Assembly (NCBI GenBank): GCA_038237645.1
Contig: JBBRYN010000027.1
Coordinates: forward strand, 1 to 40,811
DNA from: QHCA01 sp038237645
GTDB taxonomy: Bacteria; Actinomycetota; Actinomycetes; Mycobacteriales; QHCA01
Direction of reading: 5' to 3'
Length of the DNA stretch: 40,811 nt
Shown: positions 23,901 to 31,669 of the stretch, piece by piece
How the letters are laid out: each line of letters opens with the position of its first letter
Position numbering within the stretch: position 1 is the stretch's first letter
The notes under the pieces: model-generated
The model's database searches: none
Told to the model about the DNA's origin: nothing
Seen by the model: the letters and a program-made list of their open reading frames with translations, nothing else
Translations under genes and position numbers: made by a program

Positions 23901-25046
23901 TCGCTGGAGCCGACGATCATCGCCCTGGCGACGCGCGGCCTGAGCTATGGCATCCATGTCGTGCTCGGCGCGACCCGGTGGGCGGAGATCAGGGCGGCCC
24001 TGCGCGACCTCATCGGTACCCGGTTCGAGCTGCGGCTGGGTGATCCGACCGAGTCCGAGCACGACCGGCGGGCCGCCGCGAACGTCCCGCCAGGCTCACC
24101 CGGTCGCGGGCTGACCCGCGACAAGCTGCACCTGCTGGCCGCGCTGCCGCGCACCGACGGGCAGTGGGCCGCGGTCGGGCTGTCCGATGCCACGAGCATG
24201 ACCGTCGCCGCGATCGCCCGGGCCTGGCCCGGATTGCCGGCGCCGCGGGTGCGCCTGTTGCCCGCGATGCTTCCCGCCGGGGACCTGCCGGCGGCCGACC
24301 GCGGCTCCTCGCCGGCCGGCATCCCGATCGGGATCCGGGAGTCCGATCTGGGCCCGGTGTTCCTGGACTTCGGCGCGGATCCGCACTTCCTGTGTTTCGG
24401 TGACGTGGAGTGCGGCAAGACCGGCCTCCTGCGGCTGCTGATGGACGGCATCGCGCGCCGTTATACCCCGGAGCAGGCGAGGATCATCGCGGTCGACTAC
24501 CGGCGCGGCCTGCTCGACGCGGCAGACTCGCCGCACATGCTCGGCTATGCCACCTCGGTCACGGCGCTGACCCCGATGGTCACCGACGTCCGTGACTCCA
24601 TGCTGCGCCGGCTGCCCGGTCCGGACGTCACGGCGGAGCAGTTGCGCAACCGGTCCTGGTGGACCGGGCCGGAGCTCTTCCTCGTCGTCGACGACTACGA
24701 TCTGGTCGCCACGGCGTCTAACAACCCGCTCGCCCTGCTGGCGGAGCTGTTGCCACAGGCCCGCGACATCGGCCTGCACCTGGTCGTCGCCCGCCGCAGC
24801 GGTGGCGCCGGCCGCGCGATGTTCGAGCCGGTCATTCAGCGGCTCAAGGAGCTGGGCTCACCGGGCCTGGCCATGTCGGCGCACCGCGACGAGGGGATCC
24901 TGCTCGGCAACGTCCGATCGGCCCCGCTGCAGCCGGGCCGCGGGATCCTGGTGACCCGCCGGGGCGGCGACCACCTCGTGCAGGTGGCCTGGCCGGCGCC
25001 ACGCGAGGCCGGCGCCGACGCACAGACACCGGCAATGCCCGTTTGA
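20934..25046 (+). CDS. eccC: T7SS FtsK/SpoIIIE-type ATPase EccC
   Basis: EccC powers T7SS export and recognises substrates. The GTG at 20934, preceded by GGAGGAGG, gives 1370 residues starting MSTEIFRRRPRRPAPG, the family start; an upstream start at 20859 is less likely. Two membrane helices (about residues 36-85, separated by a Gly/Ala run) precede three ATPase domains: P-loops GATGSGKS (K492), GGPQSGKS (K875) and GDVECGKT (K1162). Only domain 1 has Asp-Glu in Walker B (VCDEFSEL); domains 2 and 3 have IDGW and VDDY, matching the family picture of one active and two regulatory domains. Unlike ESX-1, EccCa and EccCb are one chain. Confidence 0.96.
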   Translation: MSTEIFRRRPRRPAPGLPQGEIALQAPPELPRVKQSLAQLLMVLPMLAGTGAMMFMFTGAGAGAGAGGGGRGPIMWVVGGLMGASMLGMTLMSVGRPQMGKKAELNDERRNYLRYLGVQRKEVRAAAEQQRQALFWRHPDPDVLWSTALSGRMWERRVNDEDFCNVRVGLGPQRLTLRLIEPQTGPVDDLEPMAATALRRFLRAHSAVPDLPVAVSLRGVARLTIAGDRRRSAALARAMAAQLATLHAPDDLHMWVCAGRERAPDWDWVKWLPHVQHPVLTDAAGARRLVGPRLDELEVLAGADLGERPRFGSGGPGTGGRPHLVVFVDGGTVSPECQLAAEDSVAGVTVIELVAPTAERQEPARGRLRLAVDGDRLLTLGMAGADVLGLADGLSVPQAEGLARQLAPFRPAGASDEEPLAANLGLTDLLGLGDPRSLDPAVTWRPRSTRERLRLPIGLGVSGEPVELDLKESAQEGMGPHGLLIGATGSGKSELLRTLVLGLAITHSSQTLNFVLVDFKGGATFAGLAGLPHTAAVITNLADDLTMVDRMHDALQGELLRRQELLKSAGSFASVRDYERARDRGAELVPLPSLLIVCDEFSELLSAKPDFIDLFVTIGRLGRSLGTHLLLASQRLEEGRLRGLDSHLSYRIGLRTFSAMESRTVLGVPDAYELPPVPGSGFLKVDTTMLTRFKAAYVSGPYGSAAAPQRVLQVGGQLPVPVPFSTGYAAPAYEDTTAPAYEERAAPAYEDTTALAPAVEVAGPAALEVNGGDGRPVPETLLDVVVERLAGQGPAAHQVWLPPLDEPPPLDSLFPPLSVTADRGLCPAGWAGNGALTVPVGLVDRPFEQRRDLLGADLSGAAGHAVIVGGPQSGKSTMLRTLVTSLALTHTPAEAQFFCLDFGGGSLAAIAGLPHVGGVAGRFDPDMVRRMVAEVVGLLEERERRFAELGVDGMATYRGRRAAGAVPQDLFGDVFLVIDGWTTFKTEFDSLEPTIIALATRGLSYGIHVVLGATRWAEIRAALRDLIGTRFELRLGDPTESEHDRRAAANVPPGSPGRGLTRDKLHLLAALPRTDGQWAAVGLSDATSMTVAAIARAWPGLPAPRVRLLPAMLPAGDLPAADRGSSPAGIPIGIRESDLGPVFLDFGADPHFLCFGDVECGKTGLLRLLMDGIARRYTPEQARIIAVDYRRGLLDAADSPHMLGYATSVTALTPMVTDVRDSMLRRLPGPDVTAEQLRNRSWWTGPELFLVVDDYDLVATASNNPLALLAELLPQARDIGLHLVVARRSGGAGRAMFEPVIQRLKELGSPGLAMSAHRDEGILLGNVRSAPLQPGRGILVTRRGGDHLVQVAWPAPREAGADAQTPAMPV
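23121..23192 (+). repeat. Three 24-bp repeats in the eccC interdomain linker
   Basis: Units at 23121-23144, 23145-23168 and 23169-23192 encode APAYEDTT, APAYEERA and APAYEDTT (residues about 730-753). They lie between ATPase domains 1 and 2, in a Pro/Ala/Glu-rich linker. Confidence 0.92.
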
Positions 25047-25115
25047 CGGTGGCCGATCGTCGCCAGCAGGCTGTGTCGCGGCGAACAAGGGCGGCCTGCG
25101 GGCCGGGACGAAGGG

Positions 25116-25436
25116 ATGGGCGGCATGCCTGACGGCTTCGGTGCCGAACTCGGCGACATGCACACAGCGGCAAACCATGTGCGTGAGATCAACAACCAGG
25201 TGCAGGGCGACCTGACCAGGTTGATGAGCGAGCTGGACTCCCAGTCCAGTGCGTGGAAGGGTGCGGCGGCCGTGTCGTTCCAGCGGCTGCGCGCGAGGTG
25301 GACCACCGATGCCGGCAAGCTCAACGACGCACTGGTGCACATCGCCGGCGCCATCGAGGTGTCGAAGCGCACGTACGCGGCGCGTGACCAGAACTCCGAG
25401 GCGAAGATGTCCGCCATCGCCAAAGCGCTCGGCTGA
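25116..25436 (+). CDS. WXG100 protein, EsxB-like substrate
   Basis: The 106-residue helical-hairpin protein has the WXG turn as W47-K48-G49 (SSAWKGAAAVSF). Its C-terminal part contains Y87-x3-D91 (YAARDQ), the T7SS secretion signal pattern. Such proteins are exported as heterodimers with a second WXG100 protein; the next gene, 21 bases downstream, is the obvious partner. In M. tuberculosis ESX-4 the equivalent positions hold esxU and esxT. An ATG at 25125 would remove three residues. Confidence 0.92.
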   Translation: MGGMPDGFGAELGDMHTAANHVREINNQVQGDLTRLMSELDSQSSAWKGAAAVSFQRLRARWTTDAGKLNDALVHIAGAIEVSKRTYAARDQNSEAKMSAIAKALG

Positions 25437-25457
25437 CCGGGAGAGGGAGACAGCGAC

Positions 25458-25745
25458 ATGTCAGAGATCCAGGTCAGCTTCGCCAGCCTTTCGCAGACGG
25501 AGACCGACATCCTCAACACCCAGGCGAGCCTGCACCAGCGGCTGGAAGACCTGAAGAAGTACATCGCCCCGATGGTCGCTACCTGGACCGGTGAGGCGGC
25601 AACCCACTATCAGGCGAAGCAGCGGGAGTGGGACACCGCCGCTGCCGACCTCAACACGATCCTCGGCCAGATCGGGGTCGCGGTCGGCCTGGCCAGGGAC
25701 GACTTCGCCGACGGCGAGCGCAACAACGCTCAGATCTGGACGTGA
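25458..25745 (+). CDS. WXG100 protein, EsxA-like substrate
   Basis: The 95-residue protein has the turn W43-T44-G45 (MVATWTGEAATHYQAKQREW) between two predicted helices. No tyrosine-based secretion signal is obvious at the C-terminus, which fits the subunit that relies on its partner's signal. GGGAGAGGGAGA upstream is a strong ribosome-binding region. It is the last gene of the eccC-led unit; a converging minus-strand gene ends 4 bases away. Confidence 0.92.
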   Translation: MSEIQVSFASLSQTETDILNTQASLHQRLEDLKKYIAPMVATWTGEAATHYQAKQREWDTAAADLNTILGQIGVAVGLARDDFADGERNNAQIWT

Positions 25746-25749
25746 GCAG

Positions 25750-26127
25750 CTAGTAGCCGATCACCGGCGGCGGCGAGCCGTCGGCCGGGTCCGGGGTGCG
25801 CAACTGTTCGAGCATGGCGTCGTAGGTGCTGAAGTCGACCACTTCGGCCATCCGCTCGCGGTTCATGGTCTGCGCGGCGGCGAAGGCCGCATTGACCGCC
25901 GTCACCACCGCGCGGCCGAGCGCTTCGGCGTCGCCGCGCGAGAGGGCATGTGCGGCGATCTCGACCTCGGCCAGCCGGCCGTGACCGGTGATCCTTGCGG
26001 TGACCTGGTTGTCCGGTGAACGGCCGACGGCCTGCGCGTCGGCAAGCTCGGCGTGGATCTCCTCGATCCGGGCCAGCCGCTCCCGCGTCTGCGCCGTCTG
26101 CTCCTCCATCCACGAGCTGTGTTCCAT
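25750..26127 (-). CDS. YbaB/EbfC-like protein, possible EspL-type factor
   Basis: The 125-residue protein has an N-terminal coiled-coil helix (TAQTRERLARIEEIHAELAD), a short beta section (VTARITGHGRLAEVEIAAHALS) and a closing helix (AEALGRAVVTAVNAAFAAAQ). That order and the GHGRL pattern match YbaB/EbfC nucleoid-associated proteins. YbaB-like proteins such as EspL occur in mycobacterial ESX-1 loci. Here it converges on the WXG100 pair, so a role in regulation or secretion is plausible. The tail is Pro-rich (TPDPADGSPPPVIGY). Confidence 0.72.
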   Translation of the reverse strand: MEHSSWMEEQTAQTRERLARIEEIHAELADAQAVGRSPDNQVTARITGHGRLAEVEIAAHALSRGDAEALGRAVVTAVNAAFAAAQTMNRERMAEVVDFSTYDAMLEQLRTPDPADGSPPPVIGY

Positions 26128-26229
26128 CGGGGGAGACTACTGCCCGGGCGCGCCGTTCGCATGACGGCAAGCCCCTCCTGCGGACAAACTCCAAGACGGA
26201 CCTGGGCGGCGGGCGGCAGACTGGCCGTT

Positions 26230-27975
26230 GTGGGATACGTCGAGGCGGCAAACCTCTCCTTCGTGCTGCCGGACGGCCGAGTGCTCTTCGGCGACGTGTC
26301 GTTCCGGGTCGGTGAGGGAGCCAAGGTCGCCCTCGTCGGCGCCAACGGCACCGGCAAGACGACCCTGCTGCGCATCGTGGCCGGCGACCTTCCGCCGTCG
26401 ACCGGCAATGTCGCAAGATCAGGCGGGCTCGGCGTCATGCGGCAATTCGTCGGCTCCATCCGCGACGACTCGTCCGTGCGAGATCTGTTGTTGGCGCTGG
26501 CGCCGCAGCCGATCAGGATCGCCGGCGCAACGCTGGAGGCCACCGAGCTTGCCCTGATGGAGGCCGAGGACGATCGAGCACAGCTGCGTTATGCCGATGC
26601 GCTTGCCGGCTGGGGAGACGCGGGTGGCTACTCGGCCGAGGTGCTCTGGGACACGGTCACCGTGGCAGCACTCGGCCTGCCCTACGACCGGGCCATGCAC
26701 CGCCCGGTGAGCACGCTGTCCGGGGGCGAGCAGAAGCGCCTCGCCCTTGAGGCGCTGCTTCGGGGCACCGACGAGGTGCTGCTGCTCGACGAGCCCGACA
26801 ACTATCTCGACGTGCCGGGCAAGCGCTGGCTCGAGGAGCGACTCAACGGGTCGGCCAAGACGGTGCTCTACGTCAGCCACGACCGGGAGCTGCTGGCTCG
26901 TACGGCCACCCGGGTGGTCACCCTCGAAGGCGACACCGCGTGGACGCACGGCGGCGGCTTCGCGACCTACCACCAGGCCCGCGCCGACCGGCACGAGCAC
27001 CTCGACGAGCTCCGCCGGCGGTGGGACGAGGAGCACGCCAAGATCAAGGCGCTGGTCCTGATGTACCGGCAGAAGGCGGCCTACAACTCCGACATGGCCA
27101 GCCGCCTGCAGGCGGCAGAGACCCGGCTGCGCAAGTTCACCGACGCCGGGCCGCCCGAGGAGCGCCCGCGGGAGCAGAACGTCCTGATGCGGCTGCGCGG
27201 CGGCCGCACCGGCAAGCGGGCAGTCGCCTGCCAGGCCCTGGAGCTGACCGGGCTGATGCGGCCGTTCGACCTGGAGGTGTTCTTCGGCGAGCGGGTCGCC
27301 GTACTCGGGTCCAACGGATCGGGCAAGTCGCATTTCCTGCGGCTGCTGGCTGCCGGCGGTAGCCAAGGGGGAGAGGGCGGTAGCCAAGGGGGAGAGGGCG
27401 GTAGCCAAGGGGGAGAGGGCGGTAGCCAAGGCGGAGAGGGCGGTAGCGAGGGGCAGGGTCCCGTCGACGGCGTGCAGATCGCGCCGGTGGCGCACACCGG
27501 TGCCGCGCGGCTGGGTGCGCGGGTGCGTCCGGGGCTTTTCGCCCAGACTCACGATCGGCCGGAGTTGCTCGACCGTACGCTGGTCGACATCCTGTGGCGC
27601 GGCGACGACCACCGCACCGGCACCGACCGCAACGGCGCGATGTCGGCCCTGCGCCGCTACGAGCTGGACGCCCAGGGGGACCAGCGCTTCGGCACGCTGT
27701 CCGGTGGTCAGCAGGCGAGGTTCCAGATCCTCCTGCTCGAGTTGGCCGGCGCCACCCTTCTGCTGCTCGACGAGCCGACCGACAACCTCGATTTGGCCAG
27801 CGCCGAAGCCCTGCAGGAGGGCCTGGAGTCCTACCAGGGCACGGTGCTGGCCGTGACACACGATCGGTGGTTCGGCCGGTCTTTCGATCGGTTCCTGGTG
27901 TTCGGGGCCGACGGGGTGGTCTACGAATCGAGCGAGCCGGTCTGGGACGAGGGCCGGGTGGCCCGCGCCCGCTGA
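26230..27975 (+). CDS. ABC-F family ATPase with a repeat insertion
   Basis: ABC-F proteins are soluble, have two ATPase domains, and act on ribosomes. From GTG 26230 the protein has 581 residues: NBD1 has GANGTGKT (from G37), LSGGEQKR and LLLDEPDNYLD; NBD2 has GSNGSGKS (from G360), LSGGQQAR and LLLDEPTDNLD. The interdomain linker (HLDELRRRWDEEHAKIKALV onward) is charged. No membrane segments occur. Just after the second P-loop, residues 376-410 are an unusual Gly/Ser/Gln/Glu repeat. A longer frame starting at 26053 overlaps the YbaB-like gene on the other strand and adds nothing family-like. Resistance or general translation roles cannot be separated. Confidence 0.88.
   Translation: MGYVEAANLSFVLPDGRVLFGDVSFRVGEGAKVALVGANGTGKTTLLRIVAGDLPPSTGNVARSGGLGVMRQFVGSIRDDSSVRDLLLALAPQPIRIAGATLEATELALMEAEDDRAQLRYADALAGWGDAGGYSAEVLWDTVTVAALGLPYDRAMHRPVSTLSGGEQKRLALEALLRGTDEVLLLDEPDNYLDVPGKRWLEERLNGSAKTVLYVSHDRELLARTATRVVTLEGDTAWTHGGGFATYHQARADRHEHLDELRRRWDEEHAKIKALVLMYRQKAAYNSDMASRLQAAETRLRKFTDAGPPEERPREQNVLMRLRGGRTGKRAVACQALELTGLMRPFDLEVFFGERVAVLGSNGSGKSHFLRLLAAGGSQGGEGGSQGGEGGSQGGEGGSQGGEGGSEGQGPVDGVQIAPVAHTGAARLGARVRPGLFAQTHDRPELLDRTLVDILWRGDDHRTGTDRNGAMSALRRYELDAQGDQRFGTLSGGQQARFQILLLELAGATLLLLDEPTDNLDLASAEALQEGLESYQGTVLAVTHDRWFGRSFDRFLVFGADGVVYESSEPVWDEGRVARAR
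27355..27459 (+). repeat. 21-bp tandem repeats within the ABC-F gene
   Basis: Four in-frame units of 21 bases (27355-27438) encode GGSQGGE each, followed by a diverged fifth, GGSEGQG (27439-27459). The first three units are virtually identical at the DNA level, suggesting recent slippage expansion. Confidence 0.95.
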
Positions 27976-28072
27976 CCTGCCGAGCCCGGCGCAGCCCGGC
28001 CCAGCTCCGCCGTCGTGCCATTCGAGGCGCCAATTCGTTCGGGTCTTTGGGCCGGGGCAGTGGGCCGCGCCT

Positions 28073-28102
28073 TTGACCCGCCGCACGGGCGACGGGTATC
28101 GT
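28073..28102 (+). promoter_or_regulatory. Promoter for rplM-rpsI
   Basis: TTGACC (28073-28078) and TATCGT (28097-28102) are separated by 18 bases. The predicted transcript would start near 28109, leaving a leader of about 85 bases before rplM. The position after the convergent-free end of the ABC-F gene and before a ribosomal gene pair supports it. Confidence 0.65.
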
Positions 28103-28194
28103 AGGCAGTCGTTGCCGCGGCGCGTGGAGTCCGTGCGTGCCTGTGCCCGGCGCCAAGATCACCAGACTGCGATTTCTGGACAGAAAGTAGACCT

Positions 28195-28638
28195 GTGCCC
28201 ACGTACAATCCCAAGCCCGCCGACGTGCAGCGCCAGTGGCACGTCATCGACGCGACGGACATAGTGCTGGGCCGGCTGGCCAGCCAGGCCGCCCAGTTGC
28301 TGCGCGGCAAGCACAAGCCGATGTTCGCCCGCCATGTCGACACCGGTGACTTCGTGATCATCGTCAACGCGCGCAAGGTCGCCCTCACGGGCAACAAGCG
28401 CGAGCAGAAGATGGCCTACCGCCACTCCGGCTATCCCGGTGGCCTCAAGGCCGAGCCCTATGGCGACCTGCTGGCCCGCCGGCCAGCGCAGGCCGTCGAG
28501 CGCGCCGTCCGTGGGATGCTCCCGCACACCACGCTCGGCCGGCACATGCTGAGCAAGCTGAAGGTCTACGCCGGGCCGGAGCACCCGCACCAGGCCCAGG
28601 GGCCGGTGCCGTTCGAGATCTCCCAGGTCGCGCAGTAG
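28195..28638 (+). CDS. rplM: 50S ribosomal protein L13
   Basis: The protein has 147 residues with the L13 motifs WHVIDATDIVLGRLASQAAQ, GDFVIIVNARKVALTGNK and RAVRGMLPHTTLGRHML. L13 is an early 50S assembly protein. The start is GTG 28195, read as Met (MPTYNPKPADVQRQW). It forms the usual pair with rpsI, 34 bases downstream. Confidence 0.98.
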   Translation: MPTYNPKPADVQRQWHVIDATDIVLGRLASQAAQLLRGKHKPMFARHVDTGDFVIIVNARKVALTGNKREQKMAYRHSGYPGGLKAEPYGDLLARRPAQAVERAVRGMLPHTTLGRHMLSKLKVYAGPEHPHQAQGPVPFEISQVAQ

Positions 28639-28672
28639 TGCGCACCGAGCCACCGACCAGAATGAGGACCGC

Positions 28673-29077
<405 letters not shown>

Positions 29078-29089
29078 GCGGCCCGGATC

Positions 29090-30427
29090 TTGGGCCGACT
29101 CTTCGGCACCGACGGGGTCCGCGGTCTCGCCAACCGGGAGCTCACTCCCGAGCTGGCCCTCCTCGTCGCGCTCGCCGCGGTGCGGGTGCTGCGTGAAGCC
29201 GACAGCTCGCACCGGCCGGTCGCTGTCGTGGGTCGTGACCCTCGGGCCAGCGGCGAAATGCTGGAGGCGGCGGTGGTTGCCGGGCTGACCAGCGCGGGCG
29301 CCGATGTCCTGCACGTCGGGGTGCTGCCGACTCCGGCCGTCGCCTACCTCACCGCCAAGTCCGGCGCCGACCTCGGCGTCATGCTGTCGGCGAGCCACAA
29401 CCCGATGGCCGACAACGGCGTCAAGCTGTTCGGCCGGGGCGGCAACAAGCTGGCCGACTCCGTCGAGGACGCCATCACCGACCGACTGGCCGAACAATGG
29501 CAGCGGCCGGTGGGCGCCGAGGTCGGCCGGGTCCGCAACCTCGACCGTGCGCACGCGCTGTATGCCGACCATCTGACCGGCACGCTGCCTCACCGGCTGG
29601 ACGGCCTCGTCCTGGTCGTCGACTGTGCACACGGTGCGGCCTCCGCCGTCGCACCGGAGGTCTTCGAGCGGGCGGGTGCCAAGGTCGTCGCGGTGGCGGC
29701 CGAGCCCGACGGCCTCAACATCAACGACGGGGTCGGTTCGACCTACCTGGCCGGCCTCGCCGCGGCGGTCGTGCAGCACGGCGCCGTCGCCGGCCTCGCC
29801 TTCGACGGTGACGCCGACCGCTGCCTGGCCGTCAGCGCCGACGGGGCCGTGGTCGACGGCGACCAGATCATGGCGATCCTGGCGCTGGCCATGCACGAGG
29901 AGCAACGGTTACGCGAAGCCACCGTCGTGGCGACCGTGATGAGCAACCTCGGGCTGCGGATCGCGCTCGGCGAGCACGGGATCGCGCTGGACGTCACGCC
30001 GGTCGGCGACCGCTACGTCCTCGAGGAGCTCGCCGCCCGGGGGCTGTCCCTGGGGGGCGAACAGAGCGGGCACATCGTGCTGCCCGACCTGGCCACCACC
30101 GGTGACGGCATCCTGACCGGGCTGCAGGTGCTGGCCCGGATGGCGCGTACCGGCCGGCCGCTGGCGGAGCTGGCCGCAGTGGTCCACCGGCTGCCGCAGG
30201 TGCTGCTCAACGTCGCAGTCGGGGACCGGCAGGCCGTCGCTGCGGCCGCCTCGGTCGCGGCCGCGACCGACGAGGAACACGCCCGGCTGGGCGAGACCGG
30301 CCGGGTGCTGCTGCGGCCGTCGGGCACCGAGCAGTTGGTACGGGTCATGGTGGAGGCGCCGACCGAGGACGAGGCACGGGCGGTGGCACAGCGGCTCGCC
30401 GAGATCGTCCGAGCGGCCGGGGGGTAG
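29090..30427 (+). CDS. glmM: Phosphoglucosamine mutase
   Basis: GlmM converts glucosamine-6-phosphate to glucosamine-1-phosphate for peptidoglycan precursors. The protein has 445 residues. The phospho-serine is S102 in MLSASHNPM, the magnesium site is DGDADR, the sugar-binding loop GGEQSGH and the phosphate-binding loop RPSGTEQLVRVM. The start is TTG 29090 (MGRLFGTDGVRGLAN), which matches the family N-terminus exactly. It works one step after GlmS, encoded about 2 kb downstream. Confidence 0.97.
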   Translation: MGRLFGTDGVRGLANRELTPELALLVALAAVRVLREADSSHRPVAVVGRDPRASGEMLEAAVVAGLTSAGADVLHVGVLPTPAVAYLTAKSGADLGVMLSASHNPMADNGVKLFGRGGNKLADSVEDAITDRLAEQWQRPVGAEVGRVRNLDRAHALYADHLTGTLPHRLDGLVLVVDCAHGAASAVAPEVFERAGAKVVAVAAEPDGLNINDGVGSTYLAGLAAAVVQHGAVAGLAFDGDADRCLAVSADGAVVDGDQIMAILALAMHEEQRLREATVVATVMSNLGLRIALGEHGIALDVTPVGDRYVLEELAARGLSLGGEQSGHIVLPDLATTGDGILTGLQVLARMARTGRPLAELAAVVHRLPQVLLNVAVGDRQAVAAAASVAAATDEEHARLGETGRVLLRPSGTEQLVRVMVEAPTEDEARAVAQRLAEIVRAAGG

Positions 30428-30434
30428 CCCACTC

Positions 30435-31523
30435 GTGCGCATCGTCGTGGTCACCAACCTCTATCCCAGCGCGGCCCGGCCCGGCTGGGGCACGTACGTA
30501 GCCGCCCGGGTGGCGGCCCTGCGGGCGGCCGGCCACGCCGTGCACGTCGTCTCGCCCGGTGCGGGGCCGCCCCGGCAGCGCTACCTCGGCCTGCTCGGCC
30601 GGGCCGTCCGGGTGCTGGCCGGCCTGTCGCTCGTCCCGGGCCGCGGGGCCGACGTGGTCGAGGCGCACATCGGCTATCCGACCGGTCTGCTGGCCCGGCC
30701 GATGGCGGCCGTCCTGCGTGCTCCGCTGGTGCTCTTCGCCCACGGCGCCGACGTGCTGTCGCTGCCCGACCGCAGCCGTCTCGACGGCTTGCTGGCCCGC
30801 CGGCTGTTCCGGCGGGCCGACCTCGTCGTCTCCAACGGGCCGGTGCTGAGCGGCGCGCTGCGGCGGCGTATCGGTGCGCCGCGCCGGCTGGTCGACGTGA
30901 GTCCGGGGATCGACCTGGCCGCCTTCGGCGGTGCACCGCCGCGCAGCCCACACGCGCGGCCCGACCTGCTGTTCGTCGGGCACCTGATCGAGCGCAAGGG
31001 CGTCGACGTGCTGCTGCGCGCGCTGGCCTTGGCTGTCGATCGTTCCGATCACCCCGATCGCTTCGGCCGGGTGACGGTCTGCGGCGACGGACCGCAGCGT
31101 GACCCCCTGCAGCGGCTGGCCGCCGAGCTCGGGCTGCCCGTCGAGTGGCGGGGCGAGGTGACCCCCGCCGAGATCGGGCGGGCCATGTGCGCGGCCGACG
31201 TCCTCGTCGTGCCGACGGTGCGCGACGAGGCGCTCGGGCTGGTGGCCCTGGAGGGCATGGCGGCGGGGTGCGTGGTCGTCGCGTCCCGGGTGGACGGGCT
31301 GGCCGTCACGGTGGACCACGGCCGCAACGGCCTGCTGGCCGAGCCCGGCGACGCGGCCGACCTCTCCCGGGTGCTGGATCGGGCGGTGGCGCTGCTCGGG
31401 CGCCCGGAGGAACTACAGGCGATGCGGAAGCAGGCGCGGCAGACCGCCGAGGCAAACTCGGTGCAGGAGTCGGCCCGGCTGACGGTCGAGGAGTACGAGA
31501 GCCTGCTGCGCCGGACCAGCTGA
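30435..31523 (+). CDS. Glycosyltransferase family 4 protein
   Basis: The 362-residue protein has the GT-B fold of GT4 enzymes. The N-terminal half begins MRIVVVTNLYPSAARPGWGTYV. The C-terminal half carries LLFVGHLIERKGVDVLLRAL, the nucleotide-binding CGDGPQRDPL and the E-x7-E motif in DEALGLVALEGMA. It probably transfers a sugar from a nucleotide donor to a cell-envelope acceptor; the acceptor cannot be told. GTG start at 30435, 7 bases after glmM. A gene here is not part of the usual glmM-glmS order, so it may be a lineage addition. Confidence 0.9.
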   Translation: MRIVVVTNLYPSAARPGWGTYVAARVAALRAAGHAVHVVSPGAGPPRQRYLGLLGRAVRVLAGLSLVPGRGADVVEAHIGYPTGLLARPMAAVLRAPLVLFAHGADVLSLPDRSRLDGLLARRLFRRADLVVSNGPVLSGALRRRIGAPRRLVDVSPGIDLAAFGGAPPRSPHARPDLLFVGHLIERKGVDVLLRALALAVDRSDHPDRFGRVTVCGDGPQRDPLQRLAAELGLPVEWRGEVTPAEIGRAMCAADVLVVPTVRDEALGLVALEGMAAGCVVVASRVDGLAVTVDHGRNGLLAEPGDAADLSRVLDRAVALLGRPEELQAMRKQARQTAEANSVQESARLTVEEYESLLRRTS

Positions 31524-31543
31524 GCAGGACGACCAGCCGCAGG

Positions 31544-31669
31544 CTCGCTGCGCTCGATGCTCGCTCGCCCTGGCCGTCATCTCGCTGCGCTCCTCGCTGC
31601 GCTCGATGCTCGCTCGCCCTGGCCGTCATCTCGCTGCGCTCCTCGCTGCGCTCGATGCTCGCTCGCCCT
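31544..31669 (+). repeat. 49-bp tandem repeat, about 2.6 copies
   Basis: Units start at 31544, 31593 and 31642; the third stops after 28 bases. The first two copies are identical by eye. Each is built of shorter words such as CTCGCTGCGCTC and CTCGCTCGCC. It fills the gap between the convergent glycosyltransferase and DM13 genes, and a G-to-A change in the last copy (CCCTGG to CCCTAG) supplies the DM13 stop codon. Confidence 0.95.

Noticed and set aside
31544..31669. The 49-bp repeats as a CRISPR array
   Set aside because: The copies are directly adjacent with no unique spacers, and no cas gene is nearby.
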